Of a DNA stretch of 56,220 nucleotides, positions 16,381-25,822 are shown piece by piece. Made by a program: the position numbers and the translations under genes. Where the stretch lies: NCBI GenBank assembly GCA_013151445.1, contig JAADIG010000092.1, positions 1 through 56,220 of the forward strand. Reading direction: 5' to 3'. The stretch is from Actinomycetota bacterium. Its GTDB lineage: Bacteria > Actinomycetota > Acidimicrobiia > Spongiisociales > UBA5794. Under the pieces are notes generated by a model that worked only from the letters and a program-made list of their open reading frames with translations, had not been told where the DNA came from and did no database searches. The stretch's first letter is position 1. Every line of letters begins with the position of its first letter.

Positions 16381-17964
16381 CTAGTTCGCATATCGTCGGG
16401 CCACGGAGCGTTCCACGAGGCCGATACCCGCATAGAACCCCGCAGCGATAAACACCGATATCGCCGCGACAGCCCAGATCATGCCGTAGTCCAAAAGTCC
16501 GCGTGATTCATTCAGCAGCTGCCCAAGACCCTTTCCGGTGGCGAGCCACTCAGCAATCATCACTCCCAAGAGTGCTCGTGGTGCGGCGAGCCGAGCCGCC
16601 GAGATCAGGTAGGGAACGGCCGTCGGTACCTGGACGAGCCGCAACACCTGCAGGTCGGATCCGTTGTATGTCTTGACAACATCAATTGTGCCGCTGTGAG
16701 CCTGTGACAGTCCCTGAGCGGTCGCAACGAACGCGGGAAAGAACGTCACAGAGATCGTGATCACCATCGTTGTTGTCACTCCGCGCCCGAATATGAGCAC
16801 GATCAGCGGAGTCAAGGCCACGAGCGGCATAGTCTGGGAAATGAGGGCGAAGGGCATTACGCCCTGAGCTATCAAGGGCCTCAGGCTGAGAAATGTTGCA
16901 AGGACGAAGGCGAACAAGAGTCCAATCGCGAGCCCTACAAACGTGAGGGGAACAGTTTCGCCGAGTGCCTCAAGAAGCCTTCGACGCGATGCCGCAGCCT
17001 GCGGACTCGAGACGAGGTAGCGTACGAAATCGATAGGTCCGCGCGCGATGATCGGGGACAGGCCAACGCCGGAAACAAACAATTGCCAGGCGCCGAGCGT
17101 GGCCGCAAACGAAGCTATCGCAAACAGGGCTCGCGTCGACCTACTCTGGTTGTCGGTACCACCAAGTGTGGCTGGCGTGACAGTCATCACGCTCGCCGAC
17201 GTCGTCTTCCCCGCAAGTCTGCGTTCAAGGTATCCGAGAAGAACGTAGGCGCCCGCCGAGATCGCGGTAGCGACGAACCCGATACCCCACAGCCGAGCCG
17301 GATCGCCCTGCCCAAGAGAACCGAGCAAGAACGTGCCAAGCCCCGTGCGGGTACCGCTCCCGTACTCGGCGAGGATGGCCCCGAGCACGGCAGCGGGGGC
17401 ACCGACGCGCAGACCGGCAACAATCCCGGGGACGGAGTTGCGGAGCCGGATCCTCCGCAGGACATCCGACCGGCTACCGCCAGAGACCATCACGAAGTCC
17501 TCGAGGCGCGGATCGATATCTCGTAGACCAATCAACGTTGATGCCATCGTTGTGAAGTAGACAGCGACCGCCGCCAGGATGATCCTCGGTGTTGACCCCG
17601 TAAAGGCGAGCACCAGGATCGGAACAACCGCGATCAGCGGCACACTAAAGAGCGCAATACCTATGCCGCGCATGAGCCGTTCCAGCCGAGGAGACACCAT
17701 GAACGCTACTGCCGCGCCGATAGCGATCACGTTACCGATGACATACCCGATGAATGCCGACGAGGTCGTCGCGAGAGTGTGAGCCGGATACAGTGATCGC
17801 TCGGTCCACAACGTGGAGAGAATATCCGACAACGCGGGGAACGCTCCTCCCCCAATGAGCTCTAGTCTCCCAACGATCTCCCACAGAATCGCTACAACTA
17901 CGTACACACCGATAGATCGTGCAGCGTGTGATCGAAGGAACCGCGATGCGGGCGGCCACGTCAT
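16381..17964 (-). CDS. ABC importer permease, duplicated (two BPD_transp_1 halves)
   Basis: This 527-aa membrane protein holds two homologous importer permease modules. The first half has an EAA-like loop around [18 protein letters not shown] with [13 protein letters not shown]. The second has [20 protein letters not shown] with [13 protein letters not shown]. Each half has about six hydrophobic helices; such fused dimers occur in SsuC/TauC/ThiX-type systems. I start at ATG 17964, which overlaps the TGA of the ATPase gene (ATGA) and removes 14 poor residues. It works with the ATPase and the NMT1/THI5-like binding protein upstream. Confidence 0.88.
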   Translation of the reverse strand: MTWPPASRFLRSHAARSIGVYVVVAILWEIVGRLELIGGGAFPALSDILSTLWTERSLYPAHTLATTSSAFIGYVIGNVIAIGAAVAFMVSPRLERLMRGIGIALFSVPLIAVVPILVLAFTGSTPRIILAAVAVYFTTMASTLIGLRDIDPRLEDFVMVSGGSRSDVLRRIRLRNSVPGIVAGLRVGAPAAVLGAILAEYGSGTRTGLGTFLLGSLGQGDPARLWGIGFVATAISAGAYVLLGYLERRLAGKTTSASVMTVTPATLGGTDNQSRSTRALFAIASFAATLGAWQLFVSGVGLSPIIARGPIDFVRYLVSSPQAAASRRRLLEALGETVPLTFVGLAIGLLFAFVLATFLSLRPLIAQGVMPFALISQTMPLVALTPLIVLIFGRGVTTTMVITISVTFFPAFVATAQGLSQAHSGTIDVVKTYNGSDLQVLRLVQVPTAVPYLISAARLAAPRALLGVMIAEWLATGKGLGQLLNESRGLLDYGMIWAVAAISVFIAAGFYAGIGLVERSVARRYAN

Positions 17965-18764
17965 TCCTGTCCGCCGCCGTGGAGGCTCTGTGCAAGCGAA
18001 TCCCACATCGTGTGGAACGCTTCCGTCTTAGTCATCGCGACATTGCGAGGTCTCCCGAAAGGAACATCGACCAATTGGGTAATCCTCCCCGGGTTCACAG
18101 CCATGACTGCGACACGATCGGCCAACAGCATCGCCTCATCAATGGAGTGTGTGACGAGGATTGTTGTAGGCCGGTACTCGTTCCAGATCCTCTGTAGCTC
18201 CATGTTCATGGTTCTTCGCAGGATCTCGTCGAGAGCGCCGAACGGCTCATCGAGCAGCAACACCTTCGGCTGGGTGATCAACGCCCGCGCGATGGCAACG
18301 CGTTGGCGCATACCTCCCGAGAGCTGTGCCGGATACGCCTCTTCAAAGCCATCCAGGCCAACTAAACGAAGCACCTCGGCCACGACGGTATCATCAACAG
18401 GTCGTTTCAGCACCTGAAACGGAAGAGTGATATTCGTCACAACCGTTCTCCACGGCAGAAGAGCCGGGTCCTGGAAAACCACCCCGAGCTCCCCTGAGCG
18501 CCGCACCTCATCGGGGGATCGACCCGCAATTGTCACCGATCCCTCGTCGGGTTGATCCAGACCGGCGATTAGCCGCAGCAGGGTCGACTTTCCGCATCCG
18601 GACGGGCCAATGAGGGCAGTGAAGGAACCCAGCGGGGCCTCGAGGGAAACACCCTCAAGGGCCCGAACTTTGCTACCTCCTTTGAGCAGGAACGTGCGGG
18701 AGATTCCGTCGATGGATAGACCAGCAGGTTCTGCAGAAACGGGTTCACTTGTTGACGGCTCCAA
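17961..18764 (-). CDS. ABC importer ATP-binding protein (NitT/SsuB/ThiZ type)
   Basis: The 267-aa protein has Walker [10 protein letters not shown] (53-61), signature LSGGMRQR, Walker [13 protein letters not shown] and a switch His in VTHSIDEA. The FGALDE form is typical of ATPases for aliphatic sulfonate, nitrate, taurine and thiamine-precursor importers. It starts 8 bp after the binding-protein gene and overlaps the permease gene by 4 bp, so the three subunits are made in series. Confidence 0.92.
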   Translation of the reverse strand: MEPSTSEPVSAEPAGLSIDGISRTFLLKGGSKVRALEGVSLEAPLGSFTALIGPSGCGKSTLLRLIAGLDQPDEGSVTIAGRSPDEVRRSGELGVVFQDPALLPWRTVVTNITLPFQVLKRPVDDTVVAEVLRLVGLDGFEEAYPAQLSGGMRQRVAIARALITQPKVLLLDEPFGALDEILRRTMNMELQRIWNEYRPTTILVTHSIDEAMLLADRVAVMAVNPGRITQLVDVPFGRPRNVAMTKTEAFHTMWDSLAQSLHGGGQE

Positions 18765-18772
18765 CGACCCGC

Positions 18773-19792
18773 CTAGATCTCTTCAAGCAGCGTGGTGTCG
18801 AACATACTCCTGTCCGCCATCACTCCTACCTCCGCCAGAGCGCTGATATTGGCGGCGATGGCGTCCTCACTCATTGCAAAGATCCCATCGGGATGTTCTA
18901 TCAGAGACTGTTGCGCATCGTTGAAGAAGAGTTCGTTTTCGATACTGCGCCCCGTTCCAGCGAACCAGGTCTCCTCGAACAACGTCGGATACTTCGTCAC
19001 ATCCTTGAAGTTCTCGTCCCATCCCTTACGGCTCGCCCGCAACCAACCGACAAGCATGTCGCGCTGGTTGTTCAACGTCTCCTCTGTCACCACGATCGTG
19101 TCATTGAACACGGTAAACCCAAAGTCATAAAGGAGGAAGGACGATGCTTGCGCTCCGAGCTCCCTGATCGTGTACGGCACGTTCACAACAAAGTCGATAG
19201 TCGCATCGACCTCGCCGGCGATCAGCGGTGTCGGGTCGTACTGGTACGGCACGATGTTGATGTCGTTGATGTCGATATCGCTCAACCGGAACATCGCCCG
19301 GACAGCGAGCGTATTCACCGGTGGAACGGCAAGTGTCTTCCCTACGAGATCGGCTGGCGAGTTGATCCCCGACGCGGCCAGGCTGACGACGCCGATGGGG
19401 TTCTTCTGAAACTGCGCACCGATGATCTTGAACTTGGCGCCCTGTTCCGTGATTGCCTTGACGGTAGTTTCCGGTGTTGTCAGCGTCACCAGTGCAGTTC
19501 CACTCAGGAGTGTTGACTCCGGAATCACATCCGGGCCACCGGACGCATAGGCGAGGTCGATCCCTTCGCTGGTGTAGTACCCGTTGTCTATCGCAACGAA
19601 GTACCCGGCAAACTCGGCATCATTCACCCAGGATGCCTGGAATGGCAGAGGGGTGAGCTTGGGGGAACCCGGCGCGGTCGAAACCTCCGATTCCTTACCA
19701 CCGCAGGCCGCAAGAATCGTTGATCCGCCCAGAAGCACCGCACCTGCCGCCGTACCTCGTAGGAACTGTCTCCGGTTGATTTGCTGAGTCAT
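18773..19792 (-). CDS. Tat-exported lipoprotein, NMT1/THI5-like substrate-binding protein
   Basis: The 339-aa protein begins with NRRQFLRG, a twin-arginine signal, running into GGSTILAAC with a lipobox Cys at about 30, so it should fold in the cytoplasm and be anchored outside. The mature part has NMT1/THI5 features: FQASWVNDAEFAGYFVAID, GYYTSEGIDLAYASGG and VNTLAVRAMF. Relatives bind HMP-type pyrimidines, riboflavin-like or other heterocycles, as well as sulfonates. A Tat signal suggests a folded, perhaps cofactor- or ligand-bound protein. The context (5-FCL-like proteins, adenine deaminase) favours an N-heterocycle; this is inference. Confidence 0.88.
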   Translation of the reverse strand: MTQQINRRQFLRGTAAGAVLLGGSTILAACGGKESEVSTAPGSPKLTPLPFQASWVNDAEFAGYFVAIDNGYYTSEGIDLAYASGGPDVIPESTLLSGTALVTLTTPETTVKAITEQGAKFKIIGAQFQKNPIGVVSLAASGINSPADLVGKTLAVPPVNTLAVRAMFRLSDIDINDINIVPYQYDPTPLIAGEVDATIDFVVNVPYTIRELGAQASSFLLYDFGFTVFNDTIVVTEETLNNQRDMLVGWLRASRKGWDENFKDVTKYPTLFEETWFAGTGRSIENELFFNDAQQSLIEHPDGIFAMSEDAIAANISALAEVGVMADRSMFDTTLLEEI

Positions 19793-19820
19793 GGTTGCTC
19801 ATCCTTTGGCTGCATCATGG

Positions 19821-20645
19821 CTATTCCTTCTCTTCCTTGCGGAAACTATCCTGCCGTTCGGCGTCGATGGTCTTGTCGGCTCGCGGTGCTTTGTCCACGG
19901 TCTGGACAAGGCGTCGGAGCTCTGCGGTTACTTCAAGCCGCTCGAATTCAGTGCCGGGAATGAGATCCCAGAGGATCCGCCCGGGTTCTCTCCCGTCCCG
20001 GTGGACAGGAATTGTTCGAGTGGGGGTCACGATGTAGTCCATGACGACGTCGTGAGGCTCGCCATCGAGATGCTCATCGACGACCTGGCAGTCGTGGACC
20101 ATATCGATCAACACTGCGTCGGAGTCGACCAGGCCGAGTTCGCTGAGCGCGGCGTACTCGAAGTCGAAATACCCATGGCCCTTGCCGAAGCGCACCCCAC
20201 TCATGCTCACCGCTGTTCCACCGGTGACAAGCACTGCGAACGGGTCGCCTGCTTGGAGCTGGCCCAGCGATACCGGCACGGCATACCTGTCCATTCCATC
20301 CAGCGTTGCGGCGTAAGACTCCTCTCCAGGCGGCACCGTCGTCGAGTCGAGCTCGACGAAGCCCCGTTGGATTCCGTATGTCGTCATCACGAACGGCACG
20401 TTCTCTGCGATGAGCCGCTTGCGGAGTTCCTCGGTTGAGTTATCCGGCGTGATGAAGACACGGCGATTTCCTAGAGTTCGCCAGACGTCCAGGTCGAGTG
20501 TGCGATCGGTGCAGATATCGCTACCTTCGAAGTCCGCTATGAACGAGGACAGGTCCCAATGGAACCGGGAGTCGGGGCGTCCGACTTTCCTCAGGTCAGC
20601 CCAGATTCGCTCGCGATACTGAGTCGTGCGATCAACTGTTGCCAT
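19821..20645 (-). CDS. 5-formyltetrahydrofolate cyclo-ligase-like protein
   Basis: The 274-aa protein is longer than classic 5-FCL (about 190). It keeps the family's glycine-rich nucleotide/folate motif as RFGKGHGYFDFEYA (compare RLGRGGGYYDR) and a late VTPTRTIPV strand. PDSRFHWDLSSFIADF, PDNSTEELR and VHDCQVVDE are shared with the regulator encoded just upstream, showing common ancestry. 5-FCL paralogues have been tied by comparative genomics to thiamine metabolism and NMT1/THI5 transporters, so an activity on the transported compound is likelier than housekeeping folate recycling. Its start overlaps the regulator end by 14 bp. The binding-protein gene follows after 28 bp. Confidence 0.75.
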   Translation of the reverse strand: MATVDRTTQYRERIWADLRKVGRPDSRFHWDLSSFIADFEGSDICTDRTLDLDVWRTLGNRRVFITPDNSTEELRKRLIAENVPFVMTTYGIQRGFVELDSTTVPPGEESYAATLDGMDRYAVPVSLGQLQAGDPFAVLVTGGTAVSMSGVRFGKGHGYFDFEYAALSELGLVDSDAVLIDMVHDCQVVDEHLDGEPHDVVMDYIVTPTRTIPVHRDGREPGRILWDLIPGTEFERLEVTAELRRLVQTVDKAPRADKTIDAERQDSFRKEEKE

Positions 20646-21600
20646 TGGTGCCCCTCATCATTTCCCCGACCTTGGCGCCTACCCCGGCGATCGGTAGTTG
20701 TCCGATCGATCTTGTCGGGGTAATAACGACGAAGGGTGTACTTTCTGGCCGCTGCAACGCCACGGGTCCCTCAACGACCTGGCAATCGTGAACAACTATG
20801 ACCCGCGGGGTGCTCGCGTCGATGACGCCAGCTTCCTCCATCTCATGGATCTCGATGGACAAGAACCGATTCCCCGGTCCGATGTGCTGGCCGTCACTGC
20901 TCGCTGCTGTTGCTCCGGTGACCAGTAAGTCGATCCTCCCGAGACTTTCCACGGAGGGTGAATCGACGGTCGTTCCACACCGCTCCATCCCATCGAGCGT
21001 GGCTGCGAGCAGGATGTTTTCCTCCGGAATCACCGTCGGGTCCAGCACCACATATCCGCGGAGCAACCCGAAGGTCGGCACTACGAGCCTCTTGCCCTGG
21101 ACGAGAGCTTGCGCCCGCAGGTGCTCAAGACTGTTATCGGGGGCCGCAAACACAGTTTGTGCTGCCTCCCACTCCGGTCTCGCCATGATGGTTGCATCAC
21201 AGGTTTCGCGGTCCAGGAAGTCAGGAACGAATCGGTCAAAATCGAGATGAAATCTGGAATCAGGAAGCGCCACATCGACGAGGCGTTCCCGAACTATCAA
21301 CCGAACCTGAACGTCGTGGTTGACGAACGTCCCACGCCCCTGCTCGACGCGGAGAAGGCCTGTTCTGGCGAGCTCGTTGACTGCATGGCGAAGGGTTCCT
21401 CGGCTCACCCCCCAAAGATCGATCAGCTTCGGCTCGGACGGCAGTGGATCCGAATGATCCAGTGGAAGCGCGAGGACCATCCGCTCAAGTTCACGGCTCA
21501 CCTGTACATACAGAGGCGGTTCGCCGCTGACATGCTCCACCTGAAACTGCGGCTGATTTGGCGATATTTTCGGGTTTCGAAGACTGTTCGTAGGACGCAT
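20632..21600 (-). CDS. GntR-family regulator fused to degenerate 5-FCL-like sensor domain
   Basis: This is a 322-aa protein. Residues about 27-97 are a GntR winged helix: [46 protein letters not shown]. Instead of an FCD or UTRA domain, residues about 110-315 are 5-FCL-like and align with the adjacent gene ([52 protein letters not shown]). The catalytic glycine motif is ruined ([10 protein letters not shown] in place of GKGHGYFDFE), so the domain probably binds the ligand without turning it over. A promoter with an inverted repeat lies right at its start, suggesting autoregulation of the whole operon. The transcript may be almost leaderless. Confidence 0.82.
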   Translation of the reverse strand: MRPTNSLRNPKISPNQPQFQVEHVSGEPPLYVQVSRELERMVLALPLDHSDPLPSEPKLIDLWGVSRGTLRHAVNELARTGLLRVEQGRGTFVNHDVQVRLIVRERLVDVALPDSRFHLDFDRFVPDFLDRETCDATIMARPEWEAAQTVFAAPDNSLEHLRAQALVQGKRLVVPTFGLLRGYVVLDPTVIPEENILLAATLDGMERCGTTVDSPSVESLGRIDLLVTGATAASSDGQHIGPGNRFLSIEIHEMEEAGVIDASTPRVIVVHDCQVVEGPVALQRPESTPFVVITPTRSIGQLPIAGVGAKVGEMMRGTNGNS

Positions 21601-21608
21601 AGTGATAG

Positions 21609-21639
21609 GTATAATCGTCTATACGTCTGGATGTGTCAA
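21609..21639 (-). promoter_or_regulatory. Promoter and operator of the GntR-5-FCL operon
   Basis: On the minus strand TTGACA (21639-21634) and GATTAT (21616-21611) are 17 bp apart. An inverted repeat GTATA-N6-TATAC (21609-21624) covers the -10 element and part of the spacer, the classic place for a GntR-type repressor. The predicted start of transcription is near 21604, only a few bases before the ATG at 21600, so the mRNA is leaderless or nearly so and leaves no room for a riboswitch. Confidence 0.65.
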
Positions 21640-21763
21640 CTGGAACGTTCCCAATCACCGGAAACGCGGCAACAACTGGCCATTGCCGTGGAGTTTGTCG
21701 CCACGCGACCTGGAACGCTCGACACCTCGCGTCGCAGCATGCGGAGTCCGCCACTGCTGTGGT

Positions 21764-21868
21764 ATCTCGGCGGGACGCCGTCGATGGCACCGGCCGACGT
21801 CATCACACCGAGGACACTCGGCCAACCATCTCTCCCAGAGCGGAAGCCTTTTCCTATCGCCGGTAACC
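21764..21868 (+). pseudogene. Degenerate copy of dadA 3' end
   Basis: The stretch ATCTCGGCGGGACGC to CCTATCGCCGGTAACC matches the end of dadA (about 15070-15176) at roughly 85 percent by eye. Shared blocks include TCGATGGCA, CGGCCGAC, ACTCGGCCAACCA and GCGGAAGCCTTTTCC. It is in the same orientation, has lost one base before GAGCGGAAGCC and so is out of frame. It forms a direct repeat with dadA around the 6.3-kb GntR/ABC/deaminase operon. Confidence 0.8.
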
Positions 21869-21931
21869 ACGCCTGACGCATGGGTGCGCTGCAATCTTGA
21901 GTGCGTTGGAGAACTTTCTCGAAGAAATCCC

Positions 21932-21963
21932 TTGACATTCCAGCGGGGTGGAGGGTCTACATT
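21932..21963 (+). promoter_or_regulatory. MerR/CueR-type promoter of the copper operon
   Basis: TTGACA (21932-21937) and TACATT (21958-21963) are 20 bp apart, longer than the sigma70 optimum. The spacer holds a dyad GAC-N2-TCCA-N6-TGGA-N2-GTC (21934-21957). Long spacers with a centred dyad are the hallmark of promoters activated by MerR-family metal sensors such as CueR. No merR-like gene is adjacent; the MerR gene at 55304 is of another type. The leader to the copA start would be about 75 nt. Confidence 0.7.
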
Positions 21964-22045
21964 AGGTTCCAAGCGAGGGAACGCCCTCGAATCGCTCGGC
22001 CTGGCACAGTCCGCGCCGTGTGTCCACAGAGGAACGGATTTAACA

Positions 22046-24520
22046 ATGCGAGACCCAGTTTGTGAAATGAAGGTGGGCGCCGAATCGCTCACCGTCGATG
22101 GGTACCCCGACGTCGGTTTCTGCTCGGAGCACTGTAGGAGTGCGTTCACCGCAGATCCTGGGCGATACATGGTGAACGCCGCTGCGGGCCAAGGTGTGAC
22201 CGCAGCCGTCAGCACAACAAAGGAACCGGCCCTCGTCGGCGCCCCGGCAGCAGGCTCCGTTGGCGGCGACACTGTCCACCTCGCGATTTCGGGTATGACC
22301 TGTTCGTCGTGTGTGGCCACCATCGAGAAAGTTCTGGCGGGAACGCCGGGCGTTCTCGACGCCCGCGTGAATTTCGCATCCGAAGAGGCCACGATAGAAG
22401 TCAGCACTGCTTCGCTCGATACGTTGACGGCCGCAGTCGCAAGCGCCGGCTACACGGCCCGCGAGGTGTCCGACGATGTCGATGCCGGTGACATAGAGGC
22501 CGAAGAACGGGACAAACTCTACCGGACGTTGATCCGCAAGTTCTGGTTTGCGACCATTGTTGGGTTGCCGGTCATGTACTTCTCCTACCCAGAGCTTTTC
22601 CCTGGCATCCCTGCAAAGGGAACGACAGCTCTTAACCTGATCTGGGCGGCGATGGCGCTCGTGACCCTTCCGGTGATGTTGTGGTCGGGATCGCAGTTCT
22701 ACACCGGTGCCTGGGCCGCCTTCAAACACCGTTCGGCGAATATGTACACACTGGTGGCAACTGGCATCAGCGCGGCGTGGCTCTATTCGACCACCGCACT
22801 GTTGTTCCCCGGGCTTTTCCCCGAGGAGCGCCTCCGCGACGTGTTCTTTGACGTGACCGCGGTCGTTACCGCTCTGGTCGTACTGGGTATGGCGCTCGAG
22901 ATTCGGGCCCGAGCCAAGACCTCCGAAGCGCTCAAGAAACTGATCGGCATGCAGGCCAAGACAGCCCGCGTCGTGCGCGGTGGCGAAGAGATCGATATAC
23001 CGATCGATGCCGTCGTCGTCGGCGACATTATCGTCGTTCGCCCCGGAGAGAAGATCCCTGTCGATGGCCAGGTCGTGAGCGGTGCATCCGCCGTGGACGA
23101 ATCCATGGTGACCGGCGAACCAATCCCGACCGAGAAAACCGAAGGCGACACAGTCATCGGTTCGACAATCAACAAAACCGGCAGCTTCCGGTTCGAAGCT
23201 ACGCGGGTCGGCAAAGACACCATGCTCTCCCAGATCATCCAAATGGTCCGTGACGCCCAGGGCTCCAAGGCCCCCATTCAGCGAACTGTTGATAAGGTCG
23301 CTGGATACTTCGTCCCAGCGGTAATGATCGTCGCGGTCCTGACCTTCATGACCTGGTACACCTTTGGCCCCAGTCCGGCCCTCCTCTACGCGGTGATCAC
23401 CACAGTCACGGTGCTCGTCATCGCTTGTCCTTGTGCCCTCGGTCTCGCAACTCCGACGTCGCTGATGGTCGGCATCGGGAAGGGTGCCGAGAACGGAATC
23501 CTCATCAAGTCCGGGGATGCACTCGAGACCGCTCACCGGATCACCACGGTGGTCCTCGACAAGACCGGAACCGTGACCATGGGCAAACCGTCGCTCACCG
23601 ACGTTATTGCCCTCGGCAGCGTTGATGAGGACACCCTTCTCGTCCTAGCTGCCTCCGCTGAGAAGGTGTCCGAACACCCTCTCGGAGAGGCCATCGTCGC
23701 GGGTGCCAAGGACAGGGGTCTCACCCTCAGCGAACCTGAGACGTTCCTCGCAACGCCGGGCCACGGCATCGAGGGGACCGTCAATGGGCGCATGGTCGTC
23801 CTCGGCAACTTGAAGTACATGAGCGAGAAGGGTGTCGCCGCTGGGGCTGCTGAATCGATCCTCGAACGCCTCGCCGACGAAGGCAAGACCGCCATGGTCA
23901 TTGGTGTCGACGGTGGGCTCGGCGGAGTGATTGCGGTCGCTGACACGATCAAGGCCGACTCCGTTGCCGCTATCCGCCGAATGCACGAACTGGGCCTCGA
24001 GGTCGCAATGTTGACGGGCGACAACGTCCGTACCGCACGAGCGATCGGAGCCAAGGTAGGCATCGACCGAATCCTCGCCGAAGTGCTTCCCGAAGATAAG
24101 GCCTCCGAGGTGACCAAACTGCAGGGCGAAGGCAAGGTTGTTGCCATGGTCGGTGATGGCATCAACGATGCACCGGCGTTGGCACAGTCCGACGTTGGCC
24201 TGGCGATGGGCACCGGCACCGACGTAGCCATGGAATCGGGCGACATCACCCTGGTAAAGGGCAGCCTGACCGGGGTCGTCACAGCAATCGAACTCTCTCA
24301 AGCAACAATGCGCAACATCCATCAGAACCTGGTTGGTGCGTTCGCATACAACACCCTTGGTATTCCCATCGCAGCGGGGGTCTTCTTCCCGTTCTTTGGG
24401 CTGCTATTGAGTCCTCTGCTGGCCGGTGCGGCCATGGCGTTCTCCTCGGTCACCGTCGTGACGAACGCCAACCGACTGCGCCGCTGGCAGCCATCCCTCG
24501 TGAAGGAGTCCGCACGATGA
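22046..24520 (+). CDS. copA: Cu(I)-exporting P1B-type ATPase with N-terminal YHS domain
   Basis: The 824-aa protein begins with a YHS/TRASH-like domain ([10 protein letters not shown], then [18 protein letters not shown], residues 1-42). An HMA domain with GMTCSSC near 82-88 follows, then membrane helices, TGEPIPTEK, the transport motif [11 protein letters not shown], the phosphorylation site DKTGTVT and the hinge [17 protein letters not shown]. It pumps Cu+ out of the cytoplasm. The open frame reaches 21602, but the part before MRDPVCEM runs through the dadA remnant and promoter, so ATG 22046 is chosen (GAGG about 13 nt upstream, a long spacing). Its end overlaps the cupredoxin gene (ATGA). 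Confidence 0.93.
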   Translation: MRDPVCEMKVGAESLTVDGYPDVGFCSEHCRSAFTADPGRYMVNAAAGQGVTAAVSTTKEPALVGAPAAGSVGGDTVHLAISGMTCSSCVATIEKVLAGTPGVLDARVNFASEEATIEVSTASLDTLTAAVASAGYTAREVSDDVDAGDIEAEERDKLYRTLIRKFWFATIVGLPVMYFSYPELFPGIPAKGTTALNLIWAAMALVTLPVMLWSGSQFYTGAWAAFKHRSANMYTLVATGISAAWLYSTTALLFPGLFPEERLRDVFFDVTAVVTALVVLGMALEIRARAKTSEALKKLIGMQAKTARVVRGGEEIDIPIDAVVVGDIIVVRPGEKIPVDGQVVSGASAVDESMVTGEPIPTEKTEGDTVIGSTINKTGSFRFEATRVGKDTMLSQIIQMVRDAQGSKAPIQRTVDKVAGYFVPAVMIVAVLTFMTWYTFGPSPALLYAVITTVTVLVIACPCALGLATPTSLMVGIGKGAENGILIKSGDALETAHRITTVVLDKTGTVTMGKPSLTDVIALGSVDEDTLLVLAASAEKVSEHPLGEAIVAGAKDRGLTLSEPETFLATPGHGIEGTVNGRMVVLGNLKYMSEKGVAAGAAESILERLADEGKTAMVIGVDGGLGGVIAVADTIKADSVAAIRRMHELGLEVAMLTGDNVRTARAIGAKVGIDRILAEVLPEDKASEVTKLQGEGKVVAMVGDGINDAPALAQSDVGLAMGTGTDVAMESGDITLVKGSLTGVVTAIELSQATMRNIHQNLVGAFAYNTLGIPIAAGVFFPFFGLLLSPLLAGAAMAFSSVTVVTNANRLRRWQPSLVKESAR

Positions 24521-24888
24521 ACGTCCTGCTTGTCAACCTAGGTGGGCTTGGGCTCATCGCACTTATTGTCTGGTACTTCTGGCTCTCCTCGAGCTCCGCG
24601 GCGACGGCGGCGGTCACCGCCGGTGGTGTCCAGGAGACGCGGATCATCGTCAAGGGGGGCTACTCCCCCGACACGATCCGTGTCGAGGCTGGCCGGCCGG
24701 TCCGGCTGATCTTCGACCGTCAGGAGGCGAGTCCGTGCTCCGAGCGAGTGGTTCTCGATGCTTTTGGCCTGTCCGCTGAACTCCCAACAGGGAACGACGT
24801 ACCGATCGAGTTCACACCAACCGAACCCGGTGAATACGAGTTCGCGTGCCAGATGGGCATGCTGCGCGGGAAGGTGATCGTGTCATGA
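24517..24888 (+). CDS. Membrane-tethered cupredoxin-domain protein
   Basis: The 123-aa protein has an N-terminal membrane segment (about 4-23) and a cupredoxin fold: [20 protein letters not shown], then [11 protein letters not shown] and [13 protein letters not shown]74, C111, M113 and M115 are likely copper ligands; C-Q-M-G-M resembles the ligand loop of periplasmic copper carriers in this family. It lies between CopA and further transport genes with 4-bp overlaps on both sides, so it probably takes copper from CopA outside the membrane. The usual first His ligand is replaced by the CSER region, a noteworthy deviation. Confidence 0.85.
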   Translation: MNVLLVNLGGLGLIALIVWYFWLSSSSAATAAVTAGGVQETRIIVKGGYSPDTIRVEAGRPVRLIFDRQEASPCSERVVLDAFGLSAELPTGNDVPIEFTPTEPGEYEFACQMGMLRGKVIVS

Positions 24889-25124
24889 GCCGGGTACCCC
24901 ACCAAACTCGACTGACGCCCGGATGGGAGATGGCCTTCGCCTGGTGTCCATCCGATGATTCCCCACCATCACGGGGTAGGGACGACGTCGTGAACGCTAC
25001 TCAATCGCCGGACGAGGGCCACCAGAGCCCAGGGAAACAAGTCCAACGTGCCGGTCCACCACGGAGGCGGATGTTTGGGTTCCTGACCCGCATCCACCCC
25101 GATTCATCGAAGGACCGACCATGA
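24885..25124 (+). CDS. Small translationally coupled protein (79 aa), unknown
   Basis: An ATG overlaps the cupredoxin TGA (ATGA), and the TGA of this frame overlaps the ATG of the ABC ATPase (again ATGA). Such double coupling is unlikely by chance and argues that the 79-residue product is made. The sequence is polar and proline-, arginine- and serine-rich ([20 protein letters not shown], then PPRRRMFGFLTRIHPDSSKD) with no domain and one Cys. It has no membrane segment. Its main role may be to keep translation running through the gap; a metal-chaperone role is speculative. Confidence 0.55.
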   Translation: MSRVPHQTRLTPGWEMAFAWCPSDDSPPSRGRDDVVNATQSPDEGHQSPGKQVQRAGPPRRRMFGFLTRIHPDSSKDRP

Positions 25125-25822
25125 CAAAGCCAGGCTACGTCCGGAGCGCCATTGCACCTTCCCTCGCGGGCGCTCCGGGCGGGCCGCCTCCTGAGCCTGC
25201 GATCGTGTTGCAAGCCGACGCGATCAGAAAGGCATACCGCAGGGGATGGCGCAGAACAGAGAGCCCGGTTCTCCTGGGCGCCGACCTATCTATCCGAGCT
25301 GGGGAGATCGTTGGTCTTGTCGGCGAGAACGGCGCCGGTAAGTCGACCCTCATGAAGATCCTCGTTGGTTCACTCGAGGGTGATTCCGGCCGGGTGTCCA
25401 TCAGCGGCACCTTCGGCTATTGCCCACAGGAGCCATTGCTCTACGAGCGACTAACCCCCGACGAACATTTCGAGCTCTTCGGAGAGGCCTATGGCCTCGA
25501 CAGGCCGACGATCGACGAAAACCGCGATCAGCTCTACGAGATCTTCAACTTTGCCCGGTATCGCGACATGCGTGTCGAGGAGCTCTCGGGTGGTACACGA
25601 GCCAAGCTCAACCTTGGAATCGCGCTCATACACGATCCCGATGTACTGCTACTCGACGAACCGTACGCTGGTTTTGACTGGGACACGTACCTACGGTTCT
25701 GGAATCTTGCGGCAGAGCGACGTGACGCTGGCCGTGCCGTCTTGATCATCAGCCACTTCGTTGCCGATGAAGAACGGTTCGACCGGGTCATCCACCTGCG
25801 CGACGGAAAGACCGTCGGATGA
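25121..25822 (+). CDS. ABC transporter ATP-binding protein
   Basis: The 233-aa protein has Walker A GENGAGKST, a Q-loop within FGYCPQEPLLYERLTP, a modified signature ELSGGTRAK, Walker B VLLLDEPYAGFDWD and the switch His in ISHFVADEE. The first 30 residues are a proline-rich extension. It overlaps the permease gene by 4 bp. ATPase plus ABC-2 permease next to copper proteins recalls the NosFY pair of copper-site maturation, though no nosD or nosZ is present here. Confidence 0.9.
   Translation: MTKPGYVRSAIAPSLAGAPGGPPPEPAIVLQADAIRKAYRRGWRRTESPVLLGADLSIRAGEIVGLVGENGAGKSTLMKILVGSLEGDSGRVSISGTFGYCPQEPLLYERLTPDEHFELFGEAYGLDRPTIDENRDQLYEIFNFARYRDMRVEELSGGTRAKLNLGIALIHDPDVLLLDEPYAGFDWDTYLRFWNLAAERRDAGRAVLIISHFVADEERFDRVIHLRDGKTVG

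Noticed and set aside
21602-22045. N-terminal extension of the copA frame
   Set aside because: Runs through the dadA remnant and the copA promoter; homology starts only at MRDPVCEM.
22040-23536. 498-codon minus frame opposite copA
   Set aside because: Antisense to a protein with complete P-type ATPase motifs; no family resemblance.
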